From: Streptomyces tuirus
GTDB taxonomy: Bacteria > Actinomycetota > Actinomycetes > Streptomycetales > Streptomycetaceae
NCBI RefSeq assembly: GCF_014701095.1
Contig: NZ_AP023439.1
Coordinates: 3,088,001 to 3,152,000 of the forward strand
Length of the DNA: 64,000 nt
Direction of reading: 5' to 3'
In this document: positions 45,802 to 53,932 of the stretch, one piece after another
Position numbering within the stretch: position 1 is the stretch's first letter
How the letters are laid out: each line of letters starts with the position of its first letter
The notes under the pieces: generated by a model
What the model was told of the DNA's origin: nothing
The model's input: only the letters and a program-made list of their open reading frames with translations
The model's database searches: none
Position numbers and translations under genes: made by a program

Positions 45802-47094
45802 GTGGCGTCCACGGTCACCTCGAAGGCGTCGGAGAACCCGACGCCTTCCGCCCGCCCGGGATACGGCCGGCTGCTGCGCACCCGCGGCGCCTGGACGTTC
45901 CTGCTCCCCGGCTTCGCGGCACGCCAGCCGTTCGCGATGCTGACCATCTCCATCGTGCTGCTGGTGCAGCACACCACCGGCTCGTACGGAGCGGCGGGCG
46001 CCGCCGCGGCCGTCACCGGTGTCTCCATGGCGCTGTTCGCGCCGTACAGCGGCCGCCTCGCCGACCGCTACGGGCAGCGCGCCGTGCTGATCCCCGGCGT
46101 GCTGCTGCACGCACTGTCCGGGCTGACGCTCACCGCGCTCGCGCTGCTGGACGCGCCCCTGTGGGCGGTGTTCGCTGCGGCCGTCCCGACCGGCGCCTCG
46201 GTGCCGCAGGTCGGCCCGATGGTGCGGGCCCGCTGGGGCGTGAAGCTCAAGGACTCGCCGCTGATGACCACCGCGGCGGCCTTCGAGTCCGTCACGGACG
46301 AGCTGACCTTCGTGGTCGGACCGCTGCTGGCCACCGCCCTGTGCACGGCCGTCGACCCGGCCGCCGGACTGGTCACGGAGGCCTCGCTGACCCTGATCGG
46401 CGGCCTGCTGTTCGCCGCGCAGAAGAGCACACAGCCCTCCGTCGCCACCGACGGGCACGCGCGCGTGGAGCACGCTTCGGCCCTGCGCGTCCCCGGGGTG
46501 CGCGTGCTGATCGTGACCTTCCTGGGCATCGGCACCGTCTTCGGCGGCATGCAGGTCTCGCTGGCCGCGTTCACCGAGTCGATCGGAGAACCGGGCATGA
46601 ACGGCGTCCTCTACGGCGTCTTCGCCGCGGGCAACATGCTCTCCGGCGTGGTCTGCGGCGCGATCGCCTGGAAGGCGCCCCCGCAGCGGCGCCTGGTCGT
46701 CGGCTACACGGCACTCGCCCTGACCGCGTCGGGCCTGTGGGCCGCCCACTCGGTACCGGTCCTCGCCGGCCTCGGCCTGCTGGTCGGCATGTGCATCGCG
46801 CCCGCCCTGATCACCGGCTACACCCTGGTCGACAGCCTGGTCCCGGCCGGTGCCCGCACCGAGGCCTTCACCTGGCTGACCGGAGCGGTGGCGCTCGGCC
46901 AGGCCGCCGCCGTCACGGCCGCCGGGCAGCTGGAGGACCGCTTCTGGTCGGGCGCCGGTTTCCTGGTGCCGATGGGCGGCACGGTGCTCGCCCTGGCGAC
47001 CCTCCTGGCCCTGCGGTCCCGGCTGGTGGCACGGGGCAGCGGCCGGACGGTCGCACGTGGCGTGGGTCACCGCGTGCCGGTGGCAGTGGACTGA
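45802..47094 (+). CDS. MFS transporter
   Basis: A 430-residue major facilitator with about 12 helices: FLLPGFAARQPFAMLTISIVLLVQ, SMALFAPYSGRLADRYGQRAVL (A-loop motif), and a second half beginning VRVLIVTFLGIGTVFGGMQVSLA. GTG 45802 follows AAAGG by eight bases. A longer in-frame start at 45622 would add 60 residues of unusual composition and overlap a promoter-like TGTACGAT, so it is not chosen. Substrate unknown. Confidence 0.85.
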   Translation: MASTVTSKASENPTPSARPGYGRLLRTRGAWTFLLPGFAARQPFAMLTISIVLLVQHTTGSYGAAGAAAAVTGVSMALFAPYSGRLADRYGQRAVLIPGVLLHALSGLTLTALALLDAPLWAVFAAAVPTGASVPQVGPMVRARWGVKLKDSPLMTTAAAFESVTDELTFVVGPLLATALCTAVDPAAGLVTEASLTLIGGLLFAAQKSTQPSVATDGHARVEHASALRVPGVRVLIVTFLGIGTVFGGMQVSLAAFTESIGEPGMNGVLYGVFAAGNMLSGVVCGAIAWKAPPQRRLVVGYTALALTASGLWAAHSVPVLAGLGLLVGMCIAPALITGYTLVDSLVPAGARTEAFTWLTGAVALGQAAAVTAAGQLEDRFWSGAGFLVPMGGTVLALATLLALRSRLVARGSGRTVARGVGHRVPVAVD

Positions 47095-47124
47095 GCGGCC
47101 GGAATACGTCACTATGGATCGTCG

Positions 47125-47151
47125 TTAGCACTCAACGAGTGAGAGTGCCAG
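47125..47151 (+). promoter_or_regulatory. CIRCE element (HrcA operator)
   Basis: TTAGCACTC-N9-GAGTGCCAG matches the CIRCE inverted repeat (TTAGCACTC-N9-GAGTGCTAA) in 16 of 18 arm positions with the exact 9-base spacer. A -10-like TATGGA lies about seven bases before it, so HrcA bound here would cover the start of transcription. It is 11 bases before the FmdB-like start codon. Confidence 0.75.
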
Positions 47152-47161
47152 GAGGAAGACA

Positions 47162-47476
47162 GTGCCGACCTACCAGTACCAGTGCACCGAGTGCGGCGAA
47201 GGCCTCGAGGCGGTGCAGAAGTTCACCGACGACGCCCTCACCGAGTGCCCCGCCTGCAAGGGCCGCCTGAAGAAGGTGTTCTCGGCGGTCGGCATCGTCT
47301 TCAAGGGCTCCGGCTTCTACCGGAACGACAGCCGCGGCTCCTCGTCGAGCAGCTCCCCTGCCGCGAAGTCGTCGAGCACCTCGTCCTCGGGCTCGTCGTC
47401 CGACTCGGGCTCGTCGAGCTCCGGCTCGAGCTCGTCGTCGAGCACCAGCGGCTCCTCCAGCAGCACCGCCGCGTAA
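47162..47476 (+). CDS. FmdB family zinc-ribbon protein
   Basis: The 104-residue protein starts PTYQYQCTECGEGLEAVQKF and has CPACKGRLKKVFSAVGIVFKGSGFYRND, the two CxxC pairs of the FmdB/CxxC_CXXC_SSSS family. The last 45 residues are almost only Ser, Gly, Thr and Ala with some Asp. FmdB-like proteins were proposed as regulators of formamide/amidase genes, but most have no proven role. The CIRCE element upstream suggests heat-shock control. Confidence 0.88.
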   Translation: MPTYQYQCTECGEGLEAVQKFTDDALTECPACKGRLKKVFSAVGIVFKGSGFYRNDSRGSSSSSSPAAKSSSTSSSGSSSDSGSSSSGSSSSSSTSGSSSSTAA

Positions 47477-47491
47477 GACCTGATTCTTACG

Positions 47492-47521
47492 GGACCCTGT
47501 CACCTTCGGGCGACGGGGTCC
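47492..47521 (+). terminator. hairpin terminator after the FmdB-like gene
   Basis: GGACCCTGTC pairs with GACGGGGTCC (one G-T pair) around a CC-TTCG-GG apex, 15 bases after the stop codon and 30 before the next start codon. Confidence 0.6.
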
Positions 47522-47553
47522 TCGGCGTCTCCGCCTGCGGTTAGGGTGCGGGC

Positions 47554-48414
47554 ATGGCGAACAAGGCGAACGTGACCGACCCGGCAGGCGCCGGGATCGG
47601 CGTCATCGGCGGCTCGGGGTTCTACTCCTTCCTCGACGACGTGACCGAGATCCAGGTCGACACCCCGTACGGGCCGCCGAGCGACTCCCTCTTCCTCGGT
47701 CAGGTCGCCGGCCGGCGGGTCGCCTTCCTGCCGCGGCACGGCCGGGGCCACCACCTGCCGCCGCACCGGATCAACTACCGGGCCAACCTGTGGGCGCTGC
47801 GCTCGGTGGGCGTGCGCCAGGTCCTCGCCCCCTGCGCCGTGGGCGGTCTGCGCCCCGAGTACGGGCCGGGCACGCTGCTGGTGCCGGACCAGCTGGTCGA
47901 CCGCACGAAGTCCCGCGCCGGCAGCTACTTCGACGGGCTGCCACTGCCCGACGGCTCCGTGCCGAACGTGGTGCACGTGTCGCTGGCCGACCCCTACTGC
48001 CCGTCCGGGCGGGCCGTCGCGCTGAAGGCGGCGCGCGGCCGGGACTGGGAGCCGGTGGACGGCGGCACGCTGGTCGTCGTCGAGGGGCCCCGCTTCTCGA
48101 CCCGTGCGGAGTCGTTGTGGCACCAGGCGCAGGGCTGGTCGGTGGTGGGCATGACCGGCCACCCGGAGGCGGCGCTCGCCCGTGAGCTGGAGCTCTGCTA
48201 CACGTCCCTGACCCTGGTCACCGACCTCGACGCGGGTGCCGAGACGGGCGAGGGGGTCTCGCACGACGAGGTGCTGCGCGTGTTCGCGGCGAACGTGGAC
48301 CGGCTGCGGGGGGTGCTGTTCGACGCGGTGGCCGGCCTGCCCGGGGAGGGCGAGCGGGACTGTCTGTGTGCGAGTGCGCTGGGTGGGATGGATCCGGGGT
48401 TCGTGTTGCCGTAG
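47554..48414 (+). CDS. mtnP: S-methyl-5'-thioadenosine phosphorylase
   Basis: The enzyme cleaves methylthioadenosine with phosphate, starting methionine salvage. The 286-residue protein has the phosphate motif GVIGGSGFYSF, LPRHGRGHHLPPHRINYRANLWAL and VEGPRFSTRAESLWHQAQG then VGMTGHPEAALARELELCY. Related purine phosphorylases share this fold, but the SGFY and HGRGH spacing favour MTAP. ATG at 47554. Confidence 0.92.
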   Translation: MANKANVTDPAGAGIGVIGGSGFYSFLDDVTEIQVDTPYGPPSDSLFLGQVAGRRVAFLPRHGRGHHLPPHRINYRANLWALRSVGVRQVLAPCAVGGLRPEYGPGTLLVPDQLVDRTKSRAGSYFDGLPLPDGSVPNVVHVSLADPYCPSGRAVALKAARGRDWEPVDGGTLVVVEGPRFSTRAESLWHQAQGWSVVGMTGHPEAALARELELCYTSLTLVTDLDAGAETGEGVSHDEVLRVFAANVDRLRGVLFDAVAGLPGEGERDCLCASALGGMDPGFVLP

Positions 48415-48468
48415 CCGGCAGTCCCCGGTCTGTGGAGGAGAGCGGAACTTGCCGTTCGGGTGAGGGAG

Positions 48469-48477
48469 TTGTCCACA
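48469..48477 (+). promoter_or_regulatory. DnaA-box-like TTGTCCACA
   Basis: TTGTCCACA is the Streptomyces DnaA-box consensus. A weaker relative, GGGTCCACA, lies at 48488-48496. A single strong copy between mtnP and the SAF gene is more likely a titration or regulatory site than an origin. Confidence 0.45.
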
Positions 48478-48559
48478 GGCCGGCGGTGGGTCCACAGGCC
48501 TGAGCGGGCGGCGTCGGAAAGCCTCATCGTGGGGAGCGCAAGCCGGTCCCTCGTCGCAG

Positions 48560-49171
48560 GTGGTGGTCTCCGTGTCCCTCGCTCGTTCCTCGGTCGTGCC
48601 CTCGTCGCCCTCCTGGTCGCTCGCCTCGTGCCCGCCCGGGGCCGAGGTGCCCGCGACCCGTGAGGTCCCCCGGTTCGATCCGGTGCGGGTGCGCGGCGGT
48701 CACCGGTCCGGCCGGCTGGTCCGGCACCGGCGGCGGGCCGTGGCCGTCGGACTCGCCGTCACCGCGACGGCCCTCGTGGCGGCGGGCCCGCGCGATACCG
48801 ACGGGGCCCGTGGACATCCCCGGGCCCGGCCTCCCGCGCACACGGCCTCCCTGTCCGGGGAGCAGTCCGCGCTGCCGGGCCGCGCCACCGGGTCGGTGAC
48901 GGCCCCGGTCCGCATCTCCGACGCGGCCACGGTGCGGCTGCTGCGGCCCGGGGACCGGGTGGACGTCGTCGCCGTCGTCGCCGCGGAGGGGGCGCTGCCG
49001 GGCGGCGACGCCCGGGTGGTCGCGCGCGGGGCCAGGGTGACGAAGGTGCCCGAGCCGGTGGCGGACGCGGGCGACAGCGGGGCGCTGGTCGTGCTGTCGG
49101 TGCCTCGGTCCACCGCGGCGCGGCTGGCCGGCGCGAGTGCCACGGGGCGGCTGGCGGTGACGTTGTGGTGA
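48560..49171 (+). CDS. SAF/CpaB-like domain protein
   Basis: A 203-residue protein with a short hydrophobic segment (AVAVGLAVTATALVAAG) after an Arg-rich N-terminus (GGHRSGRLVRHRRRAVAV), then a CpaB/RcpC-like C-terminal domain with RISDAATVRLLRPGDRVDVVA and SVPRSTAARLAGASATGRLAV. This pattern resembles the SAF and RcpC parts of Flp pilus assembly proteins. No other pilus genes are near. Start GTG; the N-terminus is uncertain. Confidence 0.65.
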   Translation: MVVSVSLARSSVVPSSPSWSLASCPPGAEVPATREVPRFDPVRVRGGHRSGRLVRHRRRAVAVGLAVTATALVAAGPRDTDGARGHPRARPPAHTASLSGEQSALPGRATGSVTAPVRISDAATVRLLRPGDRVDVVAVVAAEGALPGGDARVVARGARVTKVPEPVADAGDSGALVVLSVPRSTAARLAGASATGRLAVTLW

Positions 49172-49294
49172 TGCTGTGTGTGATCTGGTCAAGGCCCTCG
49201 TTCGAGGGACCCGAGTACTCGGTTCGGCCCAGGCGTGACGTAGGTTGCGGAGCGTTTTGTTCCACAAGCTGCTCGTACGAGGAGAGGCCCCGAG

Positions 49295-49753
49295 GTGAGC
49301 GAGAACAAGGAACCGAGCGTCTGGCAGGGCTTCAAGGCCTTCCTGATGCGCGGGAACGTCGTCGACCTGGCGGTGGCGGTGGTGATCGGTGCCGCCTTCA
49401 CCAACATCGTCAACGCCGTGGTGAAGGGCATCATCAACCCGGTCGTCGGAGCCATCGGGACCAAGAACCTCGACCATTACAGCTCGTGCCTGAGCTCGAC
49501 CTGCCAGGGCGACCAGGGCATCCAGATCCTGTGGGGTTCCGTTCTCGGCGCCGCCCTGAGCTTCGTGATCACCGCGGCGGTCGTCTACTTCCTGATGGTG
49601 CTGCCCATGGCGAAGTACCTGGCCCGGCAGGAGGCGCGCAGGAAGGCGAAGGAGGGCACGCAGGAGGTCCTCGAAGTCACCGAGCTGGAGGTCCTGAAGG
49701 AGATCCGGGACGCCCTGGTCGCCCAGCGCGGCTCGGGGCACGACCGGCAGTAG
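49295..49753 (+). CDS. mscL: large-conductance mechanosensitive channel
   Basis: MscL opens under membrane tension on osmotic downshock. The 152-residue protein has the MscL N-terminus (FKAFLMRGNVVDLAVAVVIGAAF), a pore helix with TNIVNAVVKGIINPVVGAIG, an external loop with Cys pair SSCLSSTC, and a second helix (FVITAAVVYFLMVLPM) before a charged cytoplasmic helix. Length is typical for Streptomyces MscL. Confidence 0.95.
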   Translation: MSENKEPSVWQGFKAFLMRGNVVDLAVAVVIGAAFTNIVNAVVKGIINPVVGAIGTKNLDHYSSCLSSTCQGDQGIQILWGSVLGAALSFVITAAVVYFLMVLPMAKYLARQEARRKAKEGTQEVLEVTELEVLKEIRDALVAQRGSGHDRQ

Positions 49754-49761
49754 CGGCGTCA

Positions 49762-49815
49762 CGGGCGGTTCGGTGGGCCCGGGCGGTGCGGTGGCCCCGG
49801 GCGGTTCAGAGGTGG
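49762..49815. repeat. 18-bp repeat at the 3' end of the 49806 gene
   Basis: Three head-to-tail 18-bp units (type CGGGCGGTTCGGTGGGCC on the plus strand) run from the mscL side to 49815. The last unit contains the stop codon of the minus-strand gene and its final codons; two more units extend into the spacer. Confidence 0.8.
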
Positions 49816-49985
49816 TGGGGCGGCTTCTCGTCCAGGAAGCGCTTGAGGTCCGCCGCACTGCCGCCGGAGTCGGTGCGCTCGCCCCAGCCGCGGTCGATGT
49901 CGTCGGAGGACTGCTGGTCGAGCGGGTCGTCGAAGACCAGCGCGGGCTTCGGCTCGCGCGGCTCGGGGGCGGGGACGGTACTCAT
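49806..49985 (-). CDS. small conserved Streptomyces hypothetical protein
   Basis: A 59-residue acidic protein, STVPAPEPREPKPALVFDDP, then a SSDDIDRGWGERTDSGG motif and DLKRFLDEKPPHHL. I know of similar small proteins in other Streptomyces but no function. No clear ribosome site precedes the ATG; TACCCT six bases upstream may be a -10 of a leaderless mRNA. Its stop codon lies inside an 18-bp repeat. Confidence 0.65.
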   Translation of the reverse strand: MSTVPAPEPREPKPALVFDDPLDQQSSDDIDRGWGERTDSGGSAADLKRFLDEKPPHHL

Positions 49986-50041
49986 GCAACCAGGGTACGG
50001 TCGCGAAGAAATTCCCCGCGCCTTCTGCTGTGCTGGGATCC

Positions 50042-51244
50042 ATGACGTCCAGCCCCCCTCCCCCACCCGTCCCCTCCGGCGTGCCCGGCGGCCACGCGCC
50101 CGTGCGCAGGCTCCGGGCCCGTGGCCGCGACGAGGCGCACCGGACGGCCTCGCCGCTGGAGCTCTTCTTCGACCTGTGCTTCGTCGTGGCCGTCGCCCAG
50201 GCGGGCATCGAGCTGGTGCACTCCGTCGCCGAGGGGCACGCGGGCCAGGGGATCCTCGACTACGCGATGGTGTTCTTCGCCCTGTGGTGGGCGTGGATGA
50301 ATTTCACCTGGTTCGCCTCGGCGTACGACAACGACGACGTGCTCTACCGGGTCGTGACGCTGGTGCAGATCGCCGGTGTGCTGGTCCTCGCGGCGGGGGT
50401 GTCGCGGGCGTTCGAGGACCACGAGTTCCTCGTGGTCTGGCTGGGTTACGCGATCATGCGGGTGGCCATGTCGGCGCAGTGGCTGCGGGCGGCCCGTGCC
50501 GCCGAGGGCCCGGAGCGGACGACGGCCCTGCGCTATGCCGGCGGCGTGCTGGCGTGCCAGGTCGGCTGGCTGGGGCTGCTGTTCCTGCCCGAGGGGGCCC
50601 GGCCCTGGTGGTTCCTGGTGATGGCGCTGCTGGAGATGTGCGTGCCGCCCCTCGCGGAGAGGGGGCACAGCACGTCCTGGCATCCCCGCCACATCGCCGA
50701 GCGGTACGGGCTGTTCACCATCATCGTGCTCGGCGAGACGATCGCGGCGGCCACGGTCGCGGTGAAGTCCGGCATCGACGAGAACGACGCGCTGGGCGAG
50801 CTCCTCCCCATCGCGGCGGGCGGGCTGCTGATCATCTTCGCCGCGTGGTGGATCTACTTCGTGGTGCCGATCCACGGCCATCTGCGCTCCAACCGGCAGG
50901 CGTTCCTCTGGGGCTACGGCCATTACGTGGTGCTCGCGTCGGCGGCGGCGATCGGGGCCGGGCTGGAGGTGGCGGTGGAGGAGACGGTCGGCAAGGCGCA
51001 CATCTCCACGCTGGCGGCGTCGGCGGCCGTGACCCTGCCGACGGCCCTGTATCTGCTCACGGTGTGGGTCCTGCACTCGCGCCATTTCAAGCGGGGCATC
51101 ACCCAGCAGCTGGTGCTGCCGACGACGGCCCTGCTGGTGATCTGCTGCACGTTCCTGGGGCACTGGGCGGTGTTCGCGGCGGGTGTGGTCTGCGCGCTGT
51201 CGGTGGTGGCCGGAGAGACGCTGGCGGCCACGCACCCGAGGTGA
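50042..51244 (+). CDS. ltrA: low temperature requirement protein A family protein
   Basis: A 400-residue integral membrane protein of the LtrA family: TASPLELFFDLCFVVAVAQAG, then FALWWAWMNFTWFASAYDNDD and PRHIAERYGLFTIIVLGE, the hallmark segments, with about ten helices. LtrA was named from Listeria growth at low temperature; its biochemical role is unknown. ATG at 50042. Confidence 0.88.
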   Translation: MTSSPPPPPVPSGVPGGHAPVRRLRARGRDEAHRTASPLELFFDLCFVVAVAQAGIELVHSVAEGHAGQGILDYAMVFFALWWAWMNFTWFASAYDNDDVLYRVVTLVQIAGVLVLAAGVSRAFEDHEFLVVWLGYAIMRVAMSAQWLRAARAAEGPERTTALRYAGGVLACQVGWLGLLFLPEGARPWWFLVMALLEMCVPPLAERGHSTSWHPRHIAERYGLFTIIVLGETIAAATVAVKSGIDENDALGELLPIAAGGLLIIFAAWWIYFVVPIHGHLRSNRQAFLWGYGHYVVLASAAAIGAGLEVAVEETVGKAHISTLAASAAVTLPTALYLLTVWVLHSRHFKRGITQQLVLPTTALLVICCTFLGHWAVFAAGVVCALSVVAGETLAATHPR

Positions 51245-51345
51245 TCCCCACGCGCATCGACGGCTGACGCGGCGTCCACCGGCTCGACGCATCGACCGGC
51301 TCGGCATGCCCGTCGGGGGCGACGACCTGGACGAGACTGTGCGTC

Positions 51346-52374
51346 ATGACAGTTGACGCACTGACGGATGTCTCCGGCCTGCGGGTGGGGCACGCGACAC
51401 GTACCGGCGACGGTTGGCTCACCGGCACCACGGTCGTCCTCGCGCCGGAGGGCGGGGCCGTGGCCGCCGTGGACGTGCGGGGCGGCGGGCCCGGCACCAA
51501 AGAGACGGACGCGCTGGATCCGCGCAACGTGGTGCGGACGGTGGAAGCGGTCGTGCTGACCGGGGGCAGCGCCTACGGACTCGACGCGGCGTCGGGGGTG
51601 ATGGCCTGGCTCGAGGAACGGGGGCGCGGCATCCGGGTCGGGGCGGACCCGGCGCATGTCGTGCCGGTGGTGCCCGCGGCCTGCGTCTTCGACCTGGGGC
51701 GGGGCGGCGACTTCCGGGCCCGGCCGGACGCGGCGACCGGCCGGGCCGCGGTCGAGGCGGCCGCGGCCAGCGAGCCCGGCGCGCCGGTGCCCCAGGGGTG
51801 CGTGGGCGCGGGCACCGGAGCGGTGACCGGGGTGGTGAAGGGCGGTGTCGGCAGCGCGAGCACGGTGCTCGGCTCGGGGATCACGGTGGCCGCGCTGGTG
51901 GTGGCCAACGCGGCGGGGTCGACGGTGGATCCGGAAACGGGGGTGTTGTACGGGGAGTTGTTCGAGGGACGGGTGGAGTACCCGGGGGCGGAGGTCCACG
52001 CGGCAGCGCGGCGGCGTCTGGCGGAGACGGCCGCACGGAGCACGCCGCCGCCGCTGAACACCACACTCGCGGTGGTCGCCACGGACGCGGATCTGTCGAA
52101 GGCACAGGCGCAGAAGCTGGCCGGTACGGCGCACGACGGCATCGCCCGGGCGGTGCGTCCGGTGCATCTCCTCAGCGACGGGGACACGGTGTTCGCGCTG
52201 GCGACGGGTGACCGCGCGCTGGACGCCGCGAACCCGCTCGCCCTGAACGAGATCCTGGCGGCGGGCGCGGACATGGTGACGCGGGCGATCGTCCGGGCCG
52301 TACGGGCCGCGGAGCCGGTGGACGGTCCGGGCGGGGCGTGGCCGTCGTACGGGGAGTTGTACGCGGGCCGCTGA
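51346..52374 (+). CDS. P1/S58 family peptidase (DmpA-like)
   Basis: A 342-residue member of the DmpA/BapA (S58) family, autoprocessing N-terminal-nucleophile aminopeptidases that release N-terminal residues from small peptides. It has VSGLRVGHATR, VVLTGGSAYGLDAASGV, GSASTVLGSGITVAALVVANAAG and NTTLAVVATDADL. The nucleophile position after Asn is Thr here (N-T-T), where DmpA has Ser. Start ATG. Confidence 0.88.
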   Translation: MTVDALTDVSGLRVGHATRTGDGWLTGTTVVLAPEGGAVAAVDVRGGGPGTKETDALDPRNVVRTVEAVVLTGGSAYGLDAASGVMAWLEERGRGIRVGADPAHVVPVVPAACVFDLGRGGDFRARPDAATGRAAVEAAAASEPGAPVPQGCVGAGTGAVTGVVKGGVGSASTVLGSGITVAALVVANAAGSTVDPETGVLYGELFEGRVEYPGAEVHAAARRRLAETAARSTPPPLNTTLAVVATDADLSKAQAQKLAGTAHDGIARAVRPVHLLSDGDTVFALATGDRALDAANPLALNEILAAGADMVTRAIVRAVRAAEPVDGPGGAWPSYGELYAGR

Positions 52375-52540
52375 ACAGGGCTGCGGCGCAGGGCGGTTCC
52401 ACGGCCGGCCGGGAATTTGTCGCGGTTCTGTCACGTGACGGCCTTCATGGGGAACGGACGGAACCCGACCGGCTCCCCCGCCCCTCTTCTCCCACGTACC
52501 GGAGCGGATCACGCAACATCACACGAACTGGGAGCAGCCC

Positions 52541-53752
52541 GTGACAACGCCGAACATTTCAGCGCGGCGCACTCTGGGGGCCTGTGCCGCCCTGATGGTC
52601 GGCGCCCTGACGCTCACCGCCTGCGGTGGCAGCGCCAACGCCGAGGACGACGGGAAGGACGGCAAGGGCGGAGCCAAGACGTCCGTCGCGAAGATCGCCA
52701 TCTCGGCCAAGGACGGTTCGACCGGCGCGTCCATCAACGCGACCGGCGTGAAGGTCAGCGACGGGAAGCTGACCGACGTGAAGATGACGGTGGCCGGCAG
52801 CGGGCAGACCGTTGCGGGCTCGGTCTCCGGCGACGGCAAGGTGTGGAAGCCGAAGGAGCAGCTGGAGCGCGGGACCAAGTACCGGATATCGGCGACCGCG
52901 GAGGACGCGGACGGCCGGACGGCCGCGGCCAACTCGATCTTCACGACGGTGACGACGTCGAACAGCTTCATCGGGACGTACACGCCGGACAACGGCACGA
53001 CGGTCGGTGTGGGCATGCCGGTGTCGTTCACCTTCGACAAGGCCATCACCGCGCGCAAGGACGTGCAGTCGCACATCACGGTGACCTCCAGCAGCGGGCA
53101 GAAGGTCGTCGGGCACTGGTTCAACGGGCAGCGGCTCGACTTCCGGCCGGAGGAGTACTGGAAGGCCGGCTCCAAGGTCACGATGAACATCGACCTGGAC
53201 GGGGTCGAGGGCGCCGACGGCGTCTACGGGGTGCAGAAGAAGACGGTCACCTTCACGGTGGGCCGTTCACAGGTCTCCACGGTCGACGTCAACACCCAGA
53301 CCATGACGGTCGTGCGGGACGGCAAGACCGTCAAGTCGGTCCCGATCTCGGCGGGCAGCCCGGAGCACACCACGTACAACGGGCAGATGGTGATCTCCGA
53401 GAAGTTCGTGCAGACCCGCATGAACAGCCGGACGGTCGGTCTCGGCGGCGAGTACGACATCCCGGACGTGCCGCACGCGATGCGTCTGACGACGTCGGGC
53501 ACCTTCCTCCACGGCAACTACTGGTACAACAAGTCCAACCCGCCCTTCGGCCGCCAGGGCACCAGCCACGGCTGTGTGGGTCTCGCCGACGTCCAGGGCG
53601 CGGGGGGCAGCACGTCCGCGAAGTGGTTCTACGACAACTCCCTCATCGGGGACGTGGTGATCGTGAAGAACTCCCCCGACAAGACGGTGGCGCCGGACAA
53701 CGGGCTCAACGGCTGGAACATGCCGTGGAGCCAGTGGGTCTCGGGAGCATGA
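52541..53752 (+). CDS. L,D-transpeptidase lipoprotein
   Basis: A 403-residue secreted lipoprotein that forms 3-3 peptidoglycan cross-links. The lipobox is LTAC with Cys28; two Ig-like domains follow (TPDNGTTVGVGMPVSFTFDKAI), then a YkuD catalytic domain with HGNYWY, and the Cys motif TSHGCVGL. The GTG start has GGGAG seven bases upstream. Streptomyces encodes several such enzymes beside PBPs. Confidence 0.92.
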   Translation: MTTPNISARRTLGACAALMVGALTLTACGGSANAEDDGKDGKGGAKTSVAKIAISAKDGSTGASINATGVKVSDGKLTDVKMTVAGSGQTVAGSVSGDGKVWKPKEQLERGTKYRISATAEDADGRTAAANSIFTTVTTSNSFIGTYTPDNGTTVGVGMPVSFTFDKAITARKDVQSHITVTSSSGQKVVGHWFNGQRLDFRPEEYWKAGSKVTMNIDLDGVEGADGVYGVQKKTVTFTVGRSQVSTVDVNTQTMTVVRDGKTVKSVPISAGSPEHTTYNGQMVISEKFVQTRMNSRTVGLGGEYDIPDVPHAMRLTTSGTFLHGNYWYNKSNPPFGRQGTSHGCVGLADVQGAGGSTSAKWFYDNSLIGDVVIVKNSPDKTVAPDNGLNGWNMPWSQWVSGA

Positions 53753-53767
53753 CCTGCCGAAAGTCCG

Positions 53768-53784
53768 CCCCTGCTGGGGTTTTT
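53768..53784 (+). terminator. rho-independent terminator after the L,D-transpeptidase gene
   Basis: A short hairpin (CCCC-TGCT-GGGG) is followed at once by a run of five T. It lies just 15 bases after the stop codon. Confidence 0.7.
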
Positions 53785-53797
53785 GACTGAACCGACC

Positions 53798-53835
53798 GGG
53801 CCGCGCGGGAACTTTTCGCGCGGCCCGCGCGTTTT
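53798..53835 (+). terminator. second terminator hairpin
   Basis: A 10-bp perfect stem, GGGCCGCGCG with CGCGCGGCCC, is followed by GCGCG and TTTT. It is in series with the hairpin just upstream. Confidence 0.7.
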
Positions 53836-53932
53836 CCCGGACGTACGTTTTCTCGGTTCCCGGACATGATGTCCGACCGAGGGGCTACGGTATGCACCCA
53901 CAAGGTGACATGCAGCAACGCCGGGAGAAACC

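Noticed and set aside
51245..51310. Possible stop-anchored repeat after ltrA
   Set aside because: GCATCGAC-GGCT motifs recur but spacing is uneven and the stop codon is not part of a clear unit.
52409..52432. SigR/SigE-like promoter (GGGAAT) before the L,D-transpeptidase gene
   Set aside because: The -10 side is not a good match (GTG in place of GTT), so it is within chance.
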